Shown: positions 35,434 through 44,835 of the stretch, in pieces | Numbering within the stretch: position 1 is the first letter of the stretch | Layout of the letters: the number at the start of each line of letters is the position of its first letter | Assembly (NCBI RefSeq): GCF_004217175.1 | Contig: NZ_SHKI01000006.1 | Coordinates: forward strand, 286,130 to 350,129 | DNA: 64,000 nucleotides | Direction: 5' to 3' | Origin: Leucobacter luti | GTDB lineage: Bacteria; Actinomycetota; Actinomycetes; Actinomycetales; Microbacteriaceae | Program-made: the position numbers and the translations under genes | The notes under the pieces: model-generated | Database searches by the model: none | What the model was told of the DNA's origin: nothing | The model's input: the letters and a program-made list of their open reading frames with translations, nothing else

Positions 35434-36945
35434 CTAGTGCGCTGCGGCGCCGTGCGCTGCCGCACCGAGTTCGGGGTACGCCGGCATTTCGACCAGCGCC
35501 TCGACCGCCGCGCCGAGCTCGAACACGGCGGCCTCGTCCCACGGGTGCCCCACGAGTTGCACCCCGGTGGGCACGCCGACGCTCGAGATCCCGCTCGGCA
35601 CCGCGAGTACCGGGCAGCGGTTTGCCACGTTGAACGGGCTGGTCATGTGCGCTTCCCAGTAGTGGGCGAGATGCACTGGCACGCCGTCGTCGCCCACGGC
35701 GTCGATGCCGTCGAGATAGTCGCTCGCGGCATCGAGCATCTCGACCGCCTGCGTGGGGGTGAGGAGCGCGTCGAGCCCGGCCATCGCGTCCGCCAGTTCG
35801 CCCTGGAGAGCAGCGTCGCGCGCGAGCGACTGCGGGAGCGAGACCCCGTCGGCCGCGCGCGCGGCGTCGGCGATGAACTGGCGCGTGTACGCGGCGAGCT
35901 GCGCCTCAGTGCCGGCGGTGAGCTCCGCCATCGCGGGGCCGAGGATGTGGCCGAAGTGCGCGAAGGTGGTGGCGGTGATGCGCTCCACCGTCCACGGCAG
36001 TTCGACCGGCACGATCACCGCGCCCGCCTCCTCCAGGGCGAGGGCGACCCGCTCGGTGTTCGCCCGCACACTCGGGGCGACCGGGTAGTCGCCGAGCGTG
36101 AGCGCGAGACCGATCCGCCGCCCGCGGACCCAGGCGAGTCCGGACTGGGCGGTTGGCGCCACCGCAAGCCCGGCCGGGCCGAGCGAGGCGTGGTCGGCCG
36201 GGTGCGTGCCGCTGAGCACCCCGGTGAGCAGTGCGGTGTCGGCCACGGACCGCGCCATCGGTCCGTCCCCCCGGTACCAGTCGCCCGAGAGCGGTGGCAG
36301 GCCGGGGATCCGCCCGTACGGTGCCTTGTATCCCACGGTGCCGGTGAAGCCGGCCGGGATCCGGGTGCTGCCCGCAATGTCGGAGGCGGTCGCGAGCGTC
36401 GCCATGCCCGCCGCCAGCGCGGCGCCCGCGCCGCCTGAGGAGCCGCCGGGGGAGGCCGCGAGGTGCCACGGGTTGCGGGTGATCCCCCAGGCGGGGGAGT
36501 GCGTCACCGTGGCGCACGAGAACTCTGGTGAGGTGGTGCGCGCGTGAATGATCCCGCCCGCCGCGAGGGCCCTCTCGACGACCGGGTGGTGCGTGCGCGC
36601 CACGACCCCGCGCTGCGCGGCGAGCCCCTGCTCAAGCGTGCGCCCGGCGATCCCGTGCTTCTCCTTCGTGGCGACCGGGATCCCGAGGAGCGGCGGCGGG
36701 GTGGTCCCCGCGGCTCGGGCCTCTGCCCACGCGGTGTCGGCGGCGCGCGCCGCCGCGCGGGCCTCCTCGGCCATCACCTCGGTGAACGCGTTCACTCCGG
36801 TGTCGCGGTCCCCGTTCACCGCGTCGATCCTCGCGAGCGTCGCAGCCAGGAGCTCGGTCGGTGCGAGGTCCCCGGAGGCAAAGAGCGCGCGCGCCGTCGT
36901 GGCGTCGAGGCGAGTGAGCTCGGTGGGGATTGGATCTGAGTGCAT
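35434..36945 (-). CDS. Amidase (amidase signature family)
   Basis: A 503-residue amidase with the Ser-cisSer-Lys triad visible: Lys94 in PVATKEKHG, Ser169/Ser170 in SPGGSSGGAGAALAAG, and nucleophile Ser193 in SDIAGSTRIPAGF. Many members hydrolyse linear amides or allophanate-like ureas. ATG at 36945 has AGGAGCCCCC directly upstream. It is the last gene of a minus-strand operon with a carbamoylase-type hydrolase and an MHS transporter. The C-terminal tail after about residue 490 is Ala/His-rich. The substrate is unknown. Confidence 0.92.
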   Translation of the reverse strand: MHSDPIPTELTRLDATTARALFASGDLAPTELLAATLARIDAVNGDRDTGVNAFTEVMAEEARAAARAADTAWAEARAAGTTPPPLLGIPVATKEKHGIAGRTLEQGLAAQRGVVARTHHPVVERALAAGGIIHARTTSPEFSCATVTHSPAWGITRNPWHLAASPGGSSGGAGAALAAGMATLATASDIAGSTRIPAGFTGTVGYKAPYGRIPGLPPLSGDWYRGDGPMARSVADTALLTGVLSGTHPADHASLGPAGLAVAPTAQSGLAWVRGRRIGLALTLGDYPVAPSVRANTERVALALEEAGAVIVPVELPWTVERITATTFAHFGHILGPAMAELTAGTEAQLAAYTRQFIADAARAADGVSLPQSLARDAALQGELADAMAGLDALLTPTQAVEMLDAASDYLDGIDAVGDDGVPVHLAHYWEAHMTSPFNVANRCPVLAVPSGISSVGVPTGVQLVGHPWDEAAVFELGAAVEALVEMPAYPELGAAAHGAAAH

Positions 36946-37027
36946 GGGGGCTCCTGTGCGTGCGGGCGGCCGCGAAACGAGTCGCGGTGGTGGTGGCGGG
37001 GCGGTGGGGTGGCTCGAGCTGCGCCGG

Positions 37028-38269
37028 CTACTCGGCCTGAAGCGCGCCCGTGAGCAGGCGCCGCGCCACCTCCGTGAGGAAATCCACCCCGGCGGCCATG
37101 TCTTCGTCACGGGAGAATTCGCGCTCGCAGTGGCTCACGCCGTCGACCGACGGGATGAACAGCATGACGGTCGGGGCGATCCGGTTCATGGCGACCGAGT
37201 CGTGCCCCGCCATCGTGCGGATCCGTCGCGCGCCGAGACCGAGCGAGGCTGCGACCTCCTCGCTCAGCCGGATCCCCGACTCCGGGTAGTGCTGATTCGC
37301 GCGGACGTCGAAGTCGCGCGCGTGGATCGTGAGGCCGTGCTCGGCCTCGATGAGGCGGATGTCGGCGAGGAGGCGATCGCGCGCGGCGAGCACCACCGCC
37401 TCGTCGTCGGCCCGAAGATCGGCGACGAGGTGCACGCGGCGGGCCACCACGATCGGGGAGTTCGGCTCGAGCGTGAGCTGGCCCACCGACGACACGAGCG
37501 TCTCGGGTGGGAACTGGTCGGTGACCTCGTGGACCCGCTGGATCACCTTCGCCGCGCCCAGCAGGGCGTCGTGCCGGTCAGACATGAGCGTCGCCCCCGT
37601 GTGCGACTGCTCGCCGAGCACCTCGATGTCGAGCTTTTGCGTGTACCAGCTCGAGTCAACCGCGCCGATCGGAATGCCCTCGCGCTCAAGGATCCTGCCC
37701 TGCTCGATGTGGATCTCGGCGTAGGCCGCGATCTCGGGGCGCGCGTCGCTGCCGAGGTATCCGATCTGGTCCAGCGCCTCGCGCACGGACACTCCGCGGA
37801 GGTCGCGGACCTCCAGCATCTCCGCCTCGTCCATGATCCCGGCAAACACCGAGCTTCCCATGATCGACGGCGCGAAGCGGCCGCCCTCCTCGTTGAACCA
37901 GTTCACGACCGCGAGGTTGAAGCGGGGCGCGGCGGCGTCACCCGCGGCGTGGGAGTTCGCGATCCGGTCGGCGGCGTGGAGCCCGGCGATGACCCCGTAG
38001 GCCCCGTCGAAGCGCCCCCCAAGGGGCTGCGAGTCGAGGTGCGAGCCGAGCAGCACGTAGGGAGCGCCGGGTACCAGCTCCACGAGCGCGAACTGGTTGC
38101 CGATCCCGTCGACCCGCACCTCCCAGCCGCGCGTCTGCGCGAACGTGCGGAACCACTCCCGGGTCTCGCGGTCCTCCGCGGTCGCCGCCTGCCGGTCGAC
38201 CCCGTGGTTGGGCGTCGCACCGATCTCGGCGACGCGGTGGAAATCGGTGAGAAATGACGGGGTGGTCAC
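37028..38269 (-). CDS. Zn-dependent hydrolase, M20 type (N-carbamoylase / allantoate amidohydrolase-like)
   Basis: A 413-residue metal hydrolase. VLLGSHLDSQPLGGRFDGAYG has the first His and bridging Asp (about 73-93), NWFNEEGGRFAPSIMGSSVF has the Glu pair, AEIHIEQGRILE has the lid-domain His, and RTMAGHDSVAMN has the last metal His. This pattern fits hydantoinase/carbamoylase-type enzymes that release CO2 and ammonia from ureido acids. GTG at 38269 overlaps the transporter stop as GTGA with AGGAG upstream, so translation is coupled. It likely acts in sequence with the amidase and the importer. Confidence 0.92.
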   Translation of the reverse strand: MTTPSFLTDFHRVAEIGATPNHGVDRQAATAEDRETREWFRTFAQTRGWEVRVDGIGNQFALVELVPGAPYVLLGSHLDSQPLGGRFDGAYGVIAGLHAADRIANSHAAGDAAAPRFNLAVVNWFNEEGGRFAPSIMGSSVFAGIMDEAEMLEVRDLRGVSVREALDQIGYLGSDARPEIAAYAEIHIEQGRILEREGIPIGAVDSSWYTQKLDIEVLGEQSHTGATLMSDRHDALLGAAKVIQRVHEVTDQFPPETLVSSVGQLTLEPNSPIVVARRVHLVADLRADDEAVVLAARDRLLADIRLIEAEHGLTIHARDFDVRANQHYPESGIRLSEEVAASLGLGARRIRTMAGHDSVAMNRIAPTVMLFIPSVDGVSHCEREFSRDEDMAAGVDFLTEVARRLLTGALQAE

Positions 38270-39690
38270 AGAGCAGCTCCTGAGGTGCGCGTCCGCTTGA
38301 GCGGGTGGGTTTCGGGGATATTGGTGAAGACGAGGACGAGGAAGACGACGGCGGCGGCGATGGCCATGTACACGCCGGGGCTCGCGCCGAAGCCGGTGGC
38401 CTCGACAAGCCAGGTGCCAATGAACGGCGCGGTGCCGCCGAAGATGGCGTAGCCGACGTTGTAGCTCACGGCAGCCGAGGTGAAGCGGGTGCGCGTGGTG
38501 AAAATCTCAACGAAGAAGGTGTAACAACCGCCCCCGTAGGTGCAGACGGCGAGCACGAACACAAACTGGCCGAGCATTGCGAGCGGGAACGAGCCCGAGG
38601 TGACCAGCAGGAACGCCGGAACCGCGAGCACCGCGATCGCCGCGGCGCCCACGATGAGCATCGGCTTGCGGCCAAAGCGGTCGCCGAGGAGCCCCGCGAC
38701 GGGCAGTACCAGTGCGTAGAGCAGCATCGCGGCGGCGTTCGCCAGCAGCGAGGCCTCGCGACTGAGGTCGCCGGCGGTCTGCACGTAGGCGACGAAGTAG
38801 CCGGAGAGGAAGTAGAAGCCCATGGCGGTGAGCCCCATCACCATGATGACCTGGAGCATCTGCAGCCAGTTCTCTCGGAACGCGTCGCGGATCGGGGTGT
38901 GCTCCTTCTTCTGGGCGAGCTGCTTCTGCTGCACCTGCTTGAACGCGTCAGACTCTTCGGTGTGCGAGCGGATCCAGAGCCCGAACAGTGAGAGCGGGAG
39001 GGCGATGATGAACGGGATCCGCCACCCCCACGCCTCAAACGACTCGGCAGACATGCTCTGCGAGAGCACGAGGATCAGTGTGCCACCGACGACAGATGGC
39101 AGCGCGGTGGCGGCGAGCGTGATGTTGAGCCAGAACCCGCGACGGTGGTTGGGCGCGTGCTCGAACACGAAGGCCGGTGCGCCCACCGATTCGCCACCGG
39201 CCGAAAACCCCTGCAGCAGGCGGCACAGCACGAGGAGCACGGGGGCGGCGACGCCGATCTGCGCGTAGGTGGGCAGCAGCCCGATCGCCGTGGTCGCGAT
39301 CCCGATCGTGAGCAGCGTCACGTAGAGCACCGGTCGGCGGCCGTAGCGGTCGCCGAGCGCACCGAAGAAGAGCCCGCCGAGTGGGCGAACGAAGAACGCG
39401 ACGCCGAACGCGGCAAACGTGGACAGGAGTGCGAGCGTGGGGCTCACTCCGGGGAAGAACAGCGCGGAGAGCGTGAGCGCCGAGAGGCCGTAGAGCGTGA
39501 AATCGTAGAACTCGATGAACTGACCGACGCTGCCGGCGAGCAGCACGCGGCGGCGGTCGCGCGTGAGCGTGCGCCGCTCGGCGACGGAGACGGGACCGGT
39601 CGGGAGGTTGACCGGATCGGTGGGCGGGGCGGCGCCGCCTTGCGGCTGCGGCGCGACGGTCGAATCAACGGTGTCGGATTGCTGCGTCAT
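38266..39690 (-). CDS. MFS transporter, MHS family (amidase operon)
   Basis: A 474-residue proton symporter of the MHS group. GQFIEFYDFTLYGLSALTLS is the helix 1 signature, GALGDRYGRRPVLYV the loop 2-3 motif, and GLLGDRFGRKPMLIVG its repeat. About twelve hydrophobic segments are visible. AGGAGG before ATG at 39690 supports the start. As the first gene of the unit with the carbamoylase and amidase, it probably imports their substrate. The LysR gene upstream on the same strand is separated by 95 bases. Confidence 0.92.
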   Translation of the reverse strand: MTQQSDTVDSTVAPQPQGGAAPPTDPVNLPTGPVSVAERRTLTRDRRRVLLAGSVGQFIEFYDFTLYGLSALTLSALFFPGVSPTLALLSTFAAFGVAFFVRPLGGLFFGALGDRYGRRPVLYVTLLTIGIATTAIGLLPTYAQIGVAAPVLLVLCRLLQGFSAGGESVGAPAFVFEHAPNHRRGFWLNITLAATALPSVVGGTLILVLSQSMSAESFEAWGWRIPFIIALPLSLFGLWIRSHTEESDAFKQVQQKQLAQKKEHTPIRDAFRENWLQMLQVIMVMGLTAMGFYFLSGYFVAYVQTAGDLSREASLLANAAAMLLYALVLPVAGLLGDRFGRKPMLIVGAAAIAVLAVPAFLLVTSGSFPLAMLGQFVFVLAVCTYGGGCYTFFVEIFTTRTRFTSAAVSYNVGYAIFGGTAPFIGTWLVEATGFGASPGVYMAIAAAVVFLVLVFTNIPETHPLKRTRTSGAAL

Positions 39691-39785
39691 TGCGTCCTCC
39701 TGGGGTGAGCCCCTGCGCGGTCCGCCGACTCCATTGCCGGCGGGGCGGGACTTGCCTCAATCATTCGGGCCCGGAACGATCTCGT

Positions 39786-40751
39786 CTAACGGGGAGATTC
39801 GTTTGTTTCGATCGAGAAATTCGATGAATACGCGTGCTCGTTCGCGAGTTCGGTGCAGACCTGGGCAAACGCCCGCGCCTTGCGGGTGGGGACCAGGCCG
39901 CGCCGCGCGACGAGGGAGACCTCGGTGGGCGGGAGCTCGTCCGCGAGCCGGATCGGTACGACCCGCGAACCCGAGTACGTGCGGCCGTAGTCGACCCACT
40001 GATTGAGGACCGAGTAGCCGTGCCCCTGCGCCACGAACGAGCGCACCGTCTCGTAGCCGAGCGAGATGTGGCGGATCCTGGGCGACACCCCGAGCTGGCG
40101 GAACAGGCTGAGGTAGTAGTCGCGGGTGTGCGGCAGATTGAGCAGAATGAACGGCTCGTCCGCGAGCTCCGCGAGGCTCACCTCCGCGCGCCCGCGCTGC
40201 ACAAGCGGGTGCTCCTCTGCGACGATCACGTGCGGCGGGATGCGGTCGATCACCGTGCGCTCGAAGCGCTCGTCGACGCCCAGATCGTACATGAGGGCGA
40301 TCTCGCAGGCGCCGTCGTACAGGGCCTCCTGCAGGGTGCCCTGGTCGCCCTCAACGAACGTCACTGACACCTCGGGAAATTGCCGTTCAAAGCGCTGCAG
40401 GATCAGCGGGGCTTGGTAGGGCGCGAGCGGGGCGTACAAGCCAACCGAGATCTCCCCGCTGAGCACCTCGCCGCTCGACTGCACCGTCCGTCCGATCAGC
40501 TCGGCTTCCTCAAGGAACGCTGCGCTGCGCGCGAGCAGAATCTCCCCGGCCGGCGTGAGCTGGAGCCCGCGCCGCGGGACCCGGAGAAACAGCGCCACGC
40601 CCAGCTCGCGCTCAAGCTGTGCGATCGCGCTCGAGAGCGTCGACTGCGTGAGGTTGAGGTCCGCGGCGGCGGCCGTCATGTGCTCGCGTTGAGCCACCGC
40701 GACGAAGTAGCGCAACTGTACGAGGGTGAACGTCGGCGTTCGTGCGATCAT
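39786..40751 (-). CDS. LysR-family transcriptional regulator
   Basis: A 321-residue regulator. The N-terminal helix-turn-helix (about 8-67) reads TLVQLRYFVAVAQREHMTAA, then LNLTQSTLSSAIAQLERELG and VALFLRVPRRGLQLTPAG. A periplasmic-binding-like effector domain fills the rest, with ISVGLYAPLAPYQAP. It is transcribed in the same direction as the transporter-hydrolase-amidase unit it precedes, rather than divergently as is common. No clear ribosome binding site lies before ATG at 40751, so the start is moderate in confidence. Confidence 0.9.
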   Translation of the reverse strand: MIARTPTFTLVQLRYFVAVAQREHMTAAAADLNLTQSTLSSAIAQLERELGVALFLRVPRRGLQLTPAGEILLARSAAFLEEAELIGRTVQSSGEVLSGEISVGLYAPLAPYQAPLILQRFERQFPEVSVTFVEGDQGTLQEALYDGACEIALMYDLGVDERFERTVIDRIPPHVIVAEEHPLVQRGRAEVSLAELADEPFILLNLPHTRDYYLSLFRQLGVSPRIRHISLGYETVRSFVAQGHGYSVLNQWVDYGRTYSGSRVVPIRLADELPPTEVSLVARRGLVPTRKARAFAQVCTELANEHAYSSNFSIETNESPR

Positions 40752-40807
40752 TGCGCCATTGTGTCAGGCCGCGGTGGGCGGTGCCGCTCGCTCGGGCGGA
40801 AAAGCCG

Positions 40808-40851
40808 AAGTCCCGCGGGCAGAGTCGTGTGACTCTGCCCGCGGGACTTCA
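40808..40851 (-). terminator. Terminator after the RNA methyltransferase gene
   Basis: A perfect 20-bp stem (40808-40827 with 40832-40851) closes a GTGT loop. On the minus strand it is followed by TTTT, as expected for an intrinsic terminator of the methyltransferase gene ending at 40887. It also insulates the lysR promoter. Confidence 0.88.
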
Positions 40852-40886
40852 GTGTGCGGGCGCGCGTGCGAGCCGCGCCCCGGCGC

Positions 40887-42212
40887 CTACTCGCGCTCGA
40901 AGACCGCGAGCGACTCGAAGTGGTGCGTGTGCGGGAAGATGTCGAACGCGCGCAGCCCGGTCAGCTCGTAGCCGGAGTCGCGCAGCGTCTTCGTGTCGCG
41001 CGCGAGCGCCACCGGGTCGCACGCCACGTAGACAATGTTCGCGGGTGCGAGCTGCGTGAGCTGCGAGGTGATCTCGCCACCCGCGCCGGAGCGGGGCGGA
41101 TCGAGCACGACGGTGCCGCGGCTGAGGCGATCCCGCACCGATGCGGGCGCCTGGAGCAGCTCGGAGAGGTGCCGATCCACGCGCGCGGTCACCGCGAGCG
41201 CGCCGAGCAGCTCGGAGAGATTCTCCGAGGCGTCGTCGGTCGCCGCGTCGTCGGACTCAACGGTGGTCACCTTGAGCCCCGGGCCGGCGGCCTCGGCCAT
41301 CGCGGCGGCAAGCAGCCCGGCCCCGCCGTAGAGGTCGAGGTTGCCGGCGGCCGGGTCGAAGCGGCCGGCCTCGATGAGCTCGCTGATCGCGTCGCGCACG
41401 GCGGTGAACAGCAGCGCCGGCGCCTCGCGGTGCACCTGCCAGAACCCGCCGGCGCGCACGATGAATCCGCGATCCTCAACGAGCTCCTGCACCGCGTCGG
41501 CGGCGCCCGTGCGCGTGCGGTCACCGACCATGCCGAGCAGCATGCGCGGATCGTCGGCCGAGGGCGCCACGAGGTCGACGGTCGCGACGCCGGGCATGAA
41601 GTCGCCCAGCGGGGCGATCTGGGCGATGTCGGCGTTCGCGAGCGGCAGCGAGGTGACGGGGATCACGCGGCGGCTGCGCGCGGCGTACGGCCCCACGGTG
41701 CCCGACTCCGGATCGACGTGCAGGCGTACGCGGCTGCGGTAGCCGAGCCCGTTCGTCTCTTCGTCGCCCGGTGCCGCCTCGACCAGGTCGGCGAGCGCCT
41801 CAGCGAGGTCCTCGCCCTCGTCAGCGGCAAGCTCGACACCCCCGAAGCGGCGCATTGCGTCGGTGAGCACCTCGGCCTTGAGCGAGCGCTGGCGCTCGAG
41901 CGCGATGTGCCCGAACTCAGCGCCGCCGGCCCGGTCCTCCGGGTTGCGGCTCAGATCGGCGGCGTCCCAGACGTGGGGACGGCGATCCGGTGACGCGTCG
42001 ACGGTGGCGATCGTCGTGGCGCGCGCGAACGACTTCTTCTTCGCGTCCGTCACGCGGGCGCGCACGCGCTCGCCGGGGATCGCGTCGGCGACGAACACCA
42101 CGCGGCCCTCGTGCCGGGCAACGCTCACGCCGCCGTGCGCGATGCCGGTGACGTCGAGTTCGATCTCGGCGCCCACTTCGAGGGGTGCGCCGGTGGGTTC
42201 ATGAGTAGCCAT
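40887..42212 (-). CDS. TRAM-domain class I SAM-dependent RNA methyltransferase (TrmA/RlmD family)
   Basis: A 441-residue enzyme that would methylate uracil C5 in tRNA or rRNA. The N-terminal TRAM domain (about 8-65) has ELDVTGIAHGGVSVARHEGR. The methyltransferase half has GGFWQVH, LDLYGGAGLLAAAMAEA (SAM loop), VVLDPPRSGAGG, and YVACDPVALARD with the catalytic Cys. The iron-sulfur Cys cluster of RlmD is not evident. ATG at 42212 is preferred because GGGAGA sits nine bases upstream; an in-frame ATG at 42221 is too close to that site. It is divergent from maf. Confidence 0.92.
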   Translation of the reverse strand: MATHEPTGAPLEVGAEIELDVTGIAHGGVSVARHEGRVVFVADAIPGERVRARVTDAKKKSFARATTIATVDASPDRRPHVWDAADLSRNPEDRAGGAEFGHIALERQRSLKAEVLTDAMRRFGGVELAADEGEDLAEALADLVEAAPGDEETNGLGYRSRVRLHVDPESGTVGPYAARSRRVIPVTSLPLANADIAQIAPLGDFMPGVATVDLVAPSADDPRMLLGMVGDRTRTGAADAVQELVEDRGFIVRAGGFWQVHREAPALLFTAVRDAISELIEAGRFDPAAGNLDLYGGAGLLAAAMAEAAGPGLKVTTVESDDAATDDASENLSELLGALAVTARVDRHLSELLQAPASVRDRLSRGTVVLDPPRSGAGGEITSQLTQLAPANIVYVACDPVALARDTKTLRDSGYELTGLRAFDIFPHTHHFESLAVFERE

Positions 42213-42300
42213 GGGCTCCATTCTCCCATGCTCACCGGGAGCAACGTCCCGGCGGGGGCGCCGCCTGCCGCCGGGGTGAGCGCGATAATAGGATCGGAGC

Positions 42301-42948
42301 ATGCGCCTCTACCTCGCTTCGACGTCCCCTGCCCGCCTGTCAGTGCTGCGTGGCGCCGGGATCGAACCGATCTGCTTCTCGCCCGAGGTCGACGAGGACG
42401 CGGCGATTGCCGCGCGCGAGGCCGAGCTGGGCCGCGCGCTCTCTGCGCCCGAGTTCACCGAGTACCTCGGGCGACTCAAAGCCGAGGACGTGGTGCGGCG
42501 CCACGGGGCCGAGATCGACGGGCTCGTGCTCGGGGGCGACTCGATGTTCCTGCTCGACGACGAGATCCTGGGGAAGCCGCACCTGCCCGAGGTCGCGCTC
42601 GCGCGCGCCCAGCACCACCGCGGCCGCACCGGCGTGCTGCACTCTGGGCACTGGGTGATCGACCACACGGGCGGCGCCGTGCGCGGCGCGGCCGGCGGCG
42701 TCGACACCGCCACGGTCACCCTCGCAGCCGACGTGAGCGACGCGGAGCTCGCGGCGTACGTCGCGACGGGGGAGCCGCTCGAGCTCGCCGGCGGCTTTGC
42801 GGTCGACGGCCTCGCCGGGGCGTTCATCGAGCGGATCGAGGGCGCACCGAGCTGCGTGATCGGGCTCTCGCTGCCCGAGCTGCGGCGCCTCGTGGTGCGG
42901 CTCGGACACGACTACTCGGCGCTTTGGAACCTGCCGACCGCGGTCTAG
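42301..42948 (+). CDS. Maf-family nucleoside triphosphate pyrophosphatase
   Basis: A 215-residue Maf protein, which removes non-canonical or damaged nucleoside triphosphates. The start LYLASTSPARLSVLRGAGI carries the SxSPRR-like motif (here SPAR, with Ala for the first Arg). VLGGDSMFLLDDEILGKP has the catalytic Asp, and the C-terminal EGAPSCVIGLSLPEL is the family G-x-P-x-x-V/I-G-L block. It is a single gene divergent from the RNA methyltransferase, with a spacer of under 90 bases. Confidence 0.93.
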   Translation: MRLYLASTSPARLSVLRGAGIEPICFSPEVDEDAAIAAREAELGRALSAPEFTEYLGRLKAEDVVRRHGAEIDGLVLGGDSMFLLDDEILGKPHLPEVALARAQHHRGRTGVLHSGHWVIDHTGGAVRGAAGGVDTATVTLAADVSDAELAAYVATGEPLELAGGFAVDGLAGAFIERIEGAPSCVIGLSLPELRRLVVRLGHDYSALWNLPTAV

Positions 42949-43018
42949 CGCCTCGCGGCGCTCGCGCCCCGGGCGCTGGAGGAGCGAGCACCGAGAACGG
43001 CGCGGCGTGCGCGCCGCC

Positions 43019-44674
43019 TCAGCCGAGTGCGAGGAGCGCCACGGCGAGCGTCGCGATCGTGGTGCCGTCGGCGAGATCGACGTCGAGCAGCTCCTCGATG
43101 AGTGCGAGCCGCTGGTAGAACACCGAGCGTGAGAGCCGGGCGCGCTCGGCGGCGAGCGAGCGGTTGGTGGGCTGATCGAGGTACGCGCGGAGCACCCGCA
43201 GCAGGTCCCCGCTGTGGCCCGGCCCGGACGCCGCATCGTGCGCAACGAGCGGCCCGAGCGTCGCGGTCGCGTACTCCTGCAGCTCGGGCGAGCCAGCGAA
43301 GCCGCGCACCAGGTAGGCCAGGGCCTGGCGCTCCGCGACCTGTGCCGTCACGCGTCCGGCCGCCGCCGAGGGGCGCAGCTGCCCGGCGGCGCGCACCCGC
43401 TCGAGCGAGGTGATGAGCGAGCGCACGCCGGTGCCGTCGGCCCCGAGCCCCAGGTGCGCACGCCAGGACGCCGGCGTGGTGGAGGGCAGCAGCATGTCAA
43501 GCTCGCGGGCGAGGCGCGTCACGAGCGGTGTGGGGCTGTCCCCGGCGGACGGGGCAACCCGCGGGTCGCCCCGTGGGAACGAGAGCAGCGCGAGCAGGGT
43601 CGCGCGAGCGCCCCCATCGGCGGCCTCGGTGTCTGGCACGAGGATCACCCGCCCCTCGGGGGCGACCGCGCGGCGCAGGGCCGTCTCAAGCAGCGCGCGC
43701 TCAAGGGGCCCGTGCGCCCCGAAGTCTCCGGTGCCACGGAGCGTCGCGCCGACCAGCACGCGGTCGGTGACCGGGAGCCCGGCCGCGGCGAGCTGCACGG
43801 CAAGCTCGGCGTCGCGCCGGTACCGTCCGCTCAGGAGCGTGTCAAAGAGCTGTTTCGAGCTCAGCCGGAGCCACGCCTCGCCGCTCGTGTCGGCGAGCCG
43901 CCCGAGCGCGAGCGCGAGCGCGCCGAGCTCGAGCACGGTGCGTCGGCCCGCCGGGTGCGCGGGCCCGCCCAGCGCTGAAAGCGTGCCCCAGCGGCGTCCC
44001 TGCGCTTCGACCACCACGCGCTCGGCGTCGGCGGGCAGCGCCGGCTCGCCCGGTTGGGTCCACGCCGCGAGCACCGACTCCGGGTCCCGATCCCGCGCGG
44101 CCCACGCGACCACGCGCCCGGAGGGATCCTCGAGCACCACCGGTGCGTCGAGGGTCTCAGAAAGCCGGTCGATCACGTAGTCGACCGGGCTGCGATTGAG
44201 GCCCAGCTCGGTGAGCATCTCGTGGATCTCGGTTCGTGCGGAGAGCGCCTCGTTCTGCGCGGCGAGCACGCGCTGGTGGATCCGCTGCGTGATCTGCACG
44301 AAGCGCACCTCGCGGTGCAGCACGATGAGCGGGATCGCGCGCTCGCCGCAGACGCGCACGAGTGGCTCCGGCGCCGTCTCGAAGTGGGCGCCGAGCTCGA
44401 GCACCACGGCGGCGGGGTCGACCCCGGCGAGCTCCGTCGCGAGTCGTTCGAGCGCGCCCTGCGCCGTGGGCCAGCCGGCGCCGGTGGTGAGGATCAGCTC
44501 GCCGCCGTCGAGGAGCCCGATGGCGGCTGCTCCCGCCACGACGTGTGCCCAGCGGAGTCGACGCTGGAGGCCGGCTGCGCCCGCGGCGAGCTCCGGCTGG
44601 CCCGCGGCGAGTTCCGGAAGTTCGAGCACGTCAGCGACGGTGACGGGGGTGAGGTCTGCGGGGTTCGTGTGCAT
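43019..44674 (-). CDS. PucR-family transcriptional regulator (second copy)
   Basis: A 551-residue regulator. The PucR domain covers about 10-130 (VADVLELPELAAG, LRWAHVVAG, LILTTGAGW). The C-terminal helix-turn-helix includes LRAYLDQPTNRSLAAERARL and SVFYQRLALIEELL. The middle is a longer GGDEF-like linker region than in the copy at 2309. It is divergent from the semialdehyde dehydrogenase / aminotransferase pair at 44836, so it probably activates that pair. ATG at 44674 has no ribosome binding site and lies just beside an 11-bp palindrome, so a leaderless or autoregulated transcript is possible. Confidence 0.92.
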   Translation of the reverse strand: MHTNPADLTPVTVADVLELPELAAGQPELAAGAAGLQRRLRWAHVVAGAAAIGLLDGGELILTTGAGWPTAQGALERLATELAGVDPAAVVLELGAHFETAPEPLVRVCGERAIPLIVLHREVRFVQITQRIHQRVLAAQNEALSARTEIHEMLTELGLNRSPVDYVIDRLSETLDAPVVLEDPSGRVVAWAARDRDPESVLAAWTQPGEPALPADAERVVVEAQGRRWGTLSALGGPAHPAGRRTVLELGALALALGRLADTSGEAWLRLSSKQLFDTLLSGRYRRDAELAVQLAAAGLPVTDRVLVGATLRGTGDFGAHGPLERALLETALRRAVAPEGRVILVPDTEAADGGARATLLALLSFPRGDPRVAPSAGDSPTPLVTRLARELDMLLPSTTPASWRAHLGLGADGTGVRSLITSLERVRAAGQLRPSAAAGRVTAQVAERQALAYLVRGFAGSPELQEYATATLGPLVAHDAASGPGHSGDLLRVLRAYLDQPTNRSLAAERARLSRSVFYQRLALIEELLDVDLADGTTIATLAVALLALG

Positions 44675-44678
44675 GTCA

Positions 44679-44689
44679 TACACAGTGTA
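44679..44689. promoter_or_regulatory. Palindrome in the pucR-mmsA divergent control region
   Basis: TACAC-A-GTGTA is a perfect inverted repeat around one base. It lies five bases before the PucR start and about 150 bases before the dehydrogenase start, and continues as GTGTACGAA, a string also found (inverted) upstream of the first amine oxidase. Confidence 0.5.
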
Positions 44690-44835
44690 CGAAACCAGGG
44701 AGAGAATGCGATACTTTGCCGGTCGTTCTCCGCGTGTTCGCCTGCCACACTTGAGCACAGCGGGGCGTTCGGCCTCGAACACATTGCCCGGATTTCACAG
44801 CGAGATCTCGGCACGAACAGGAAAGAGGCGGACGG

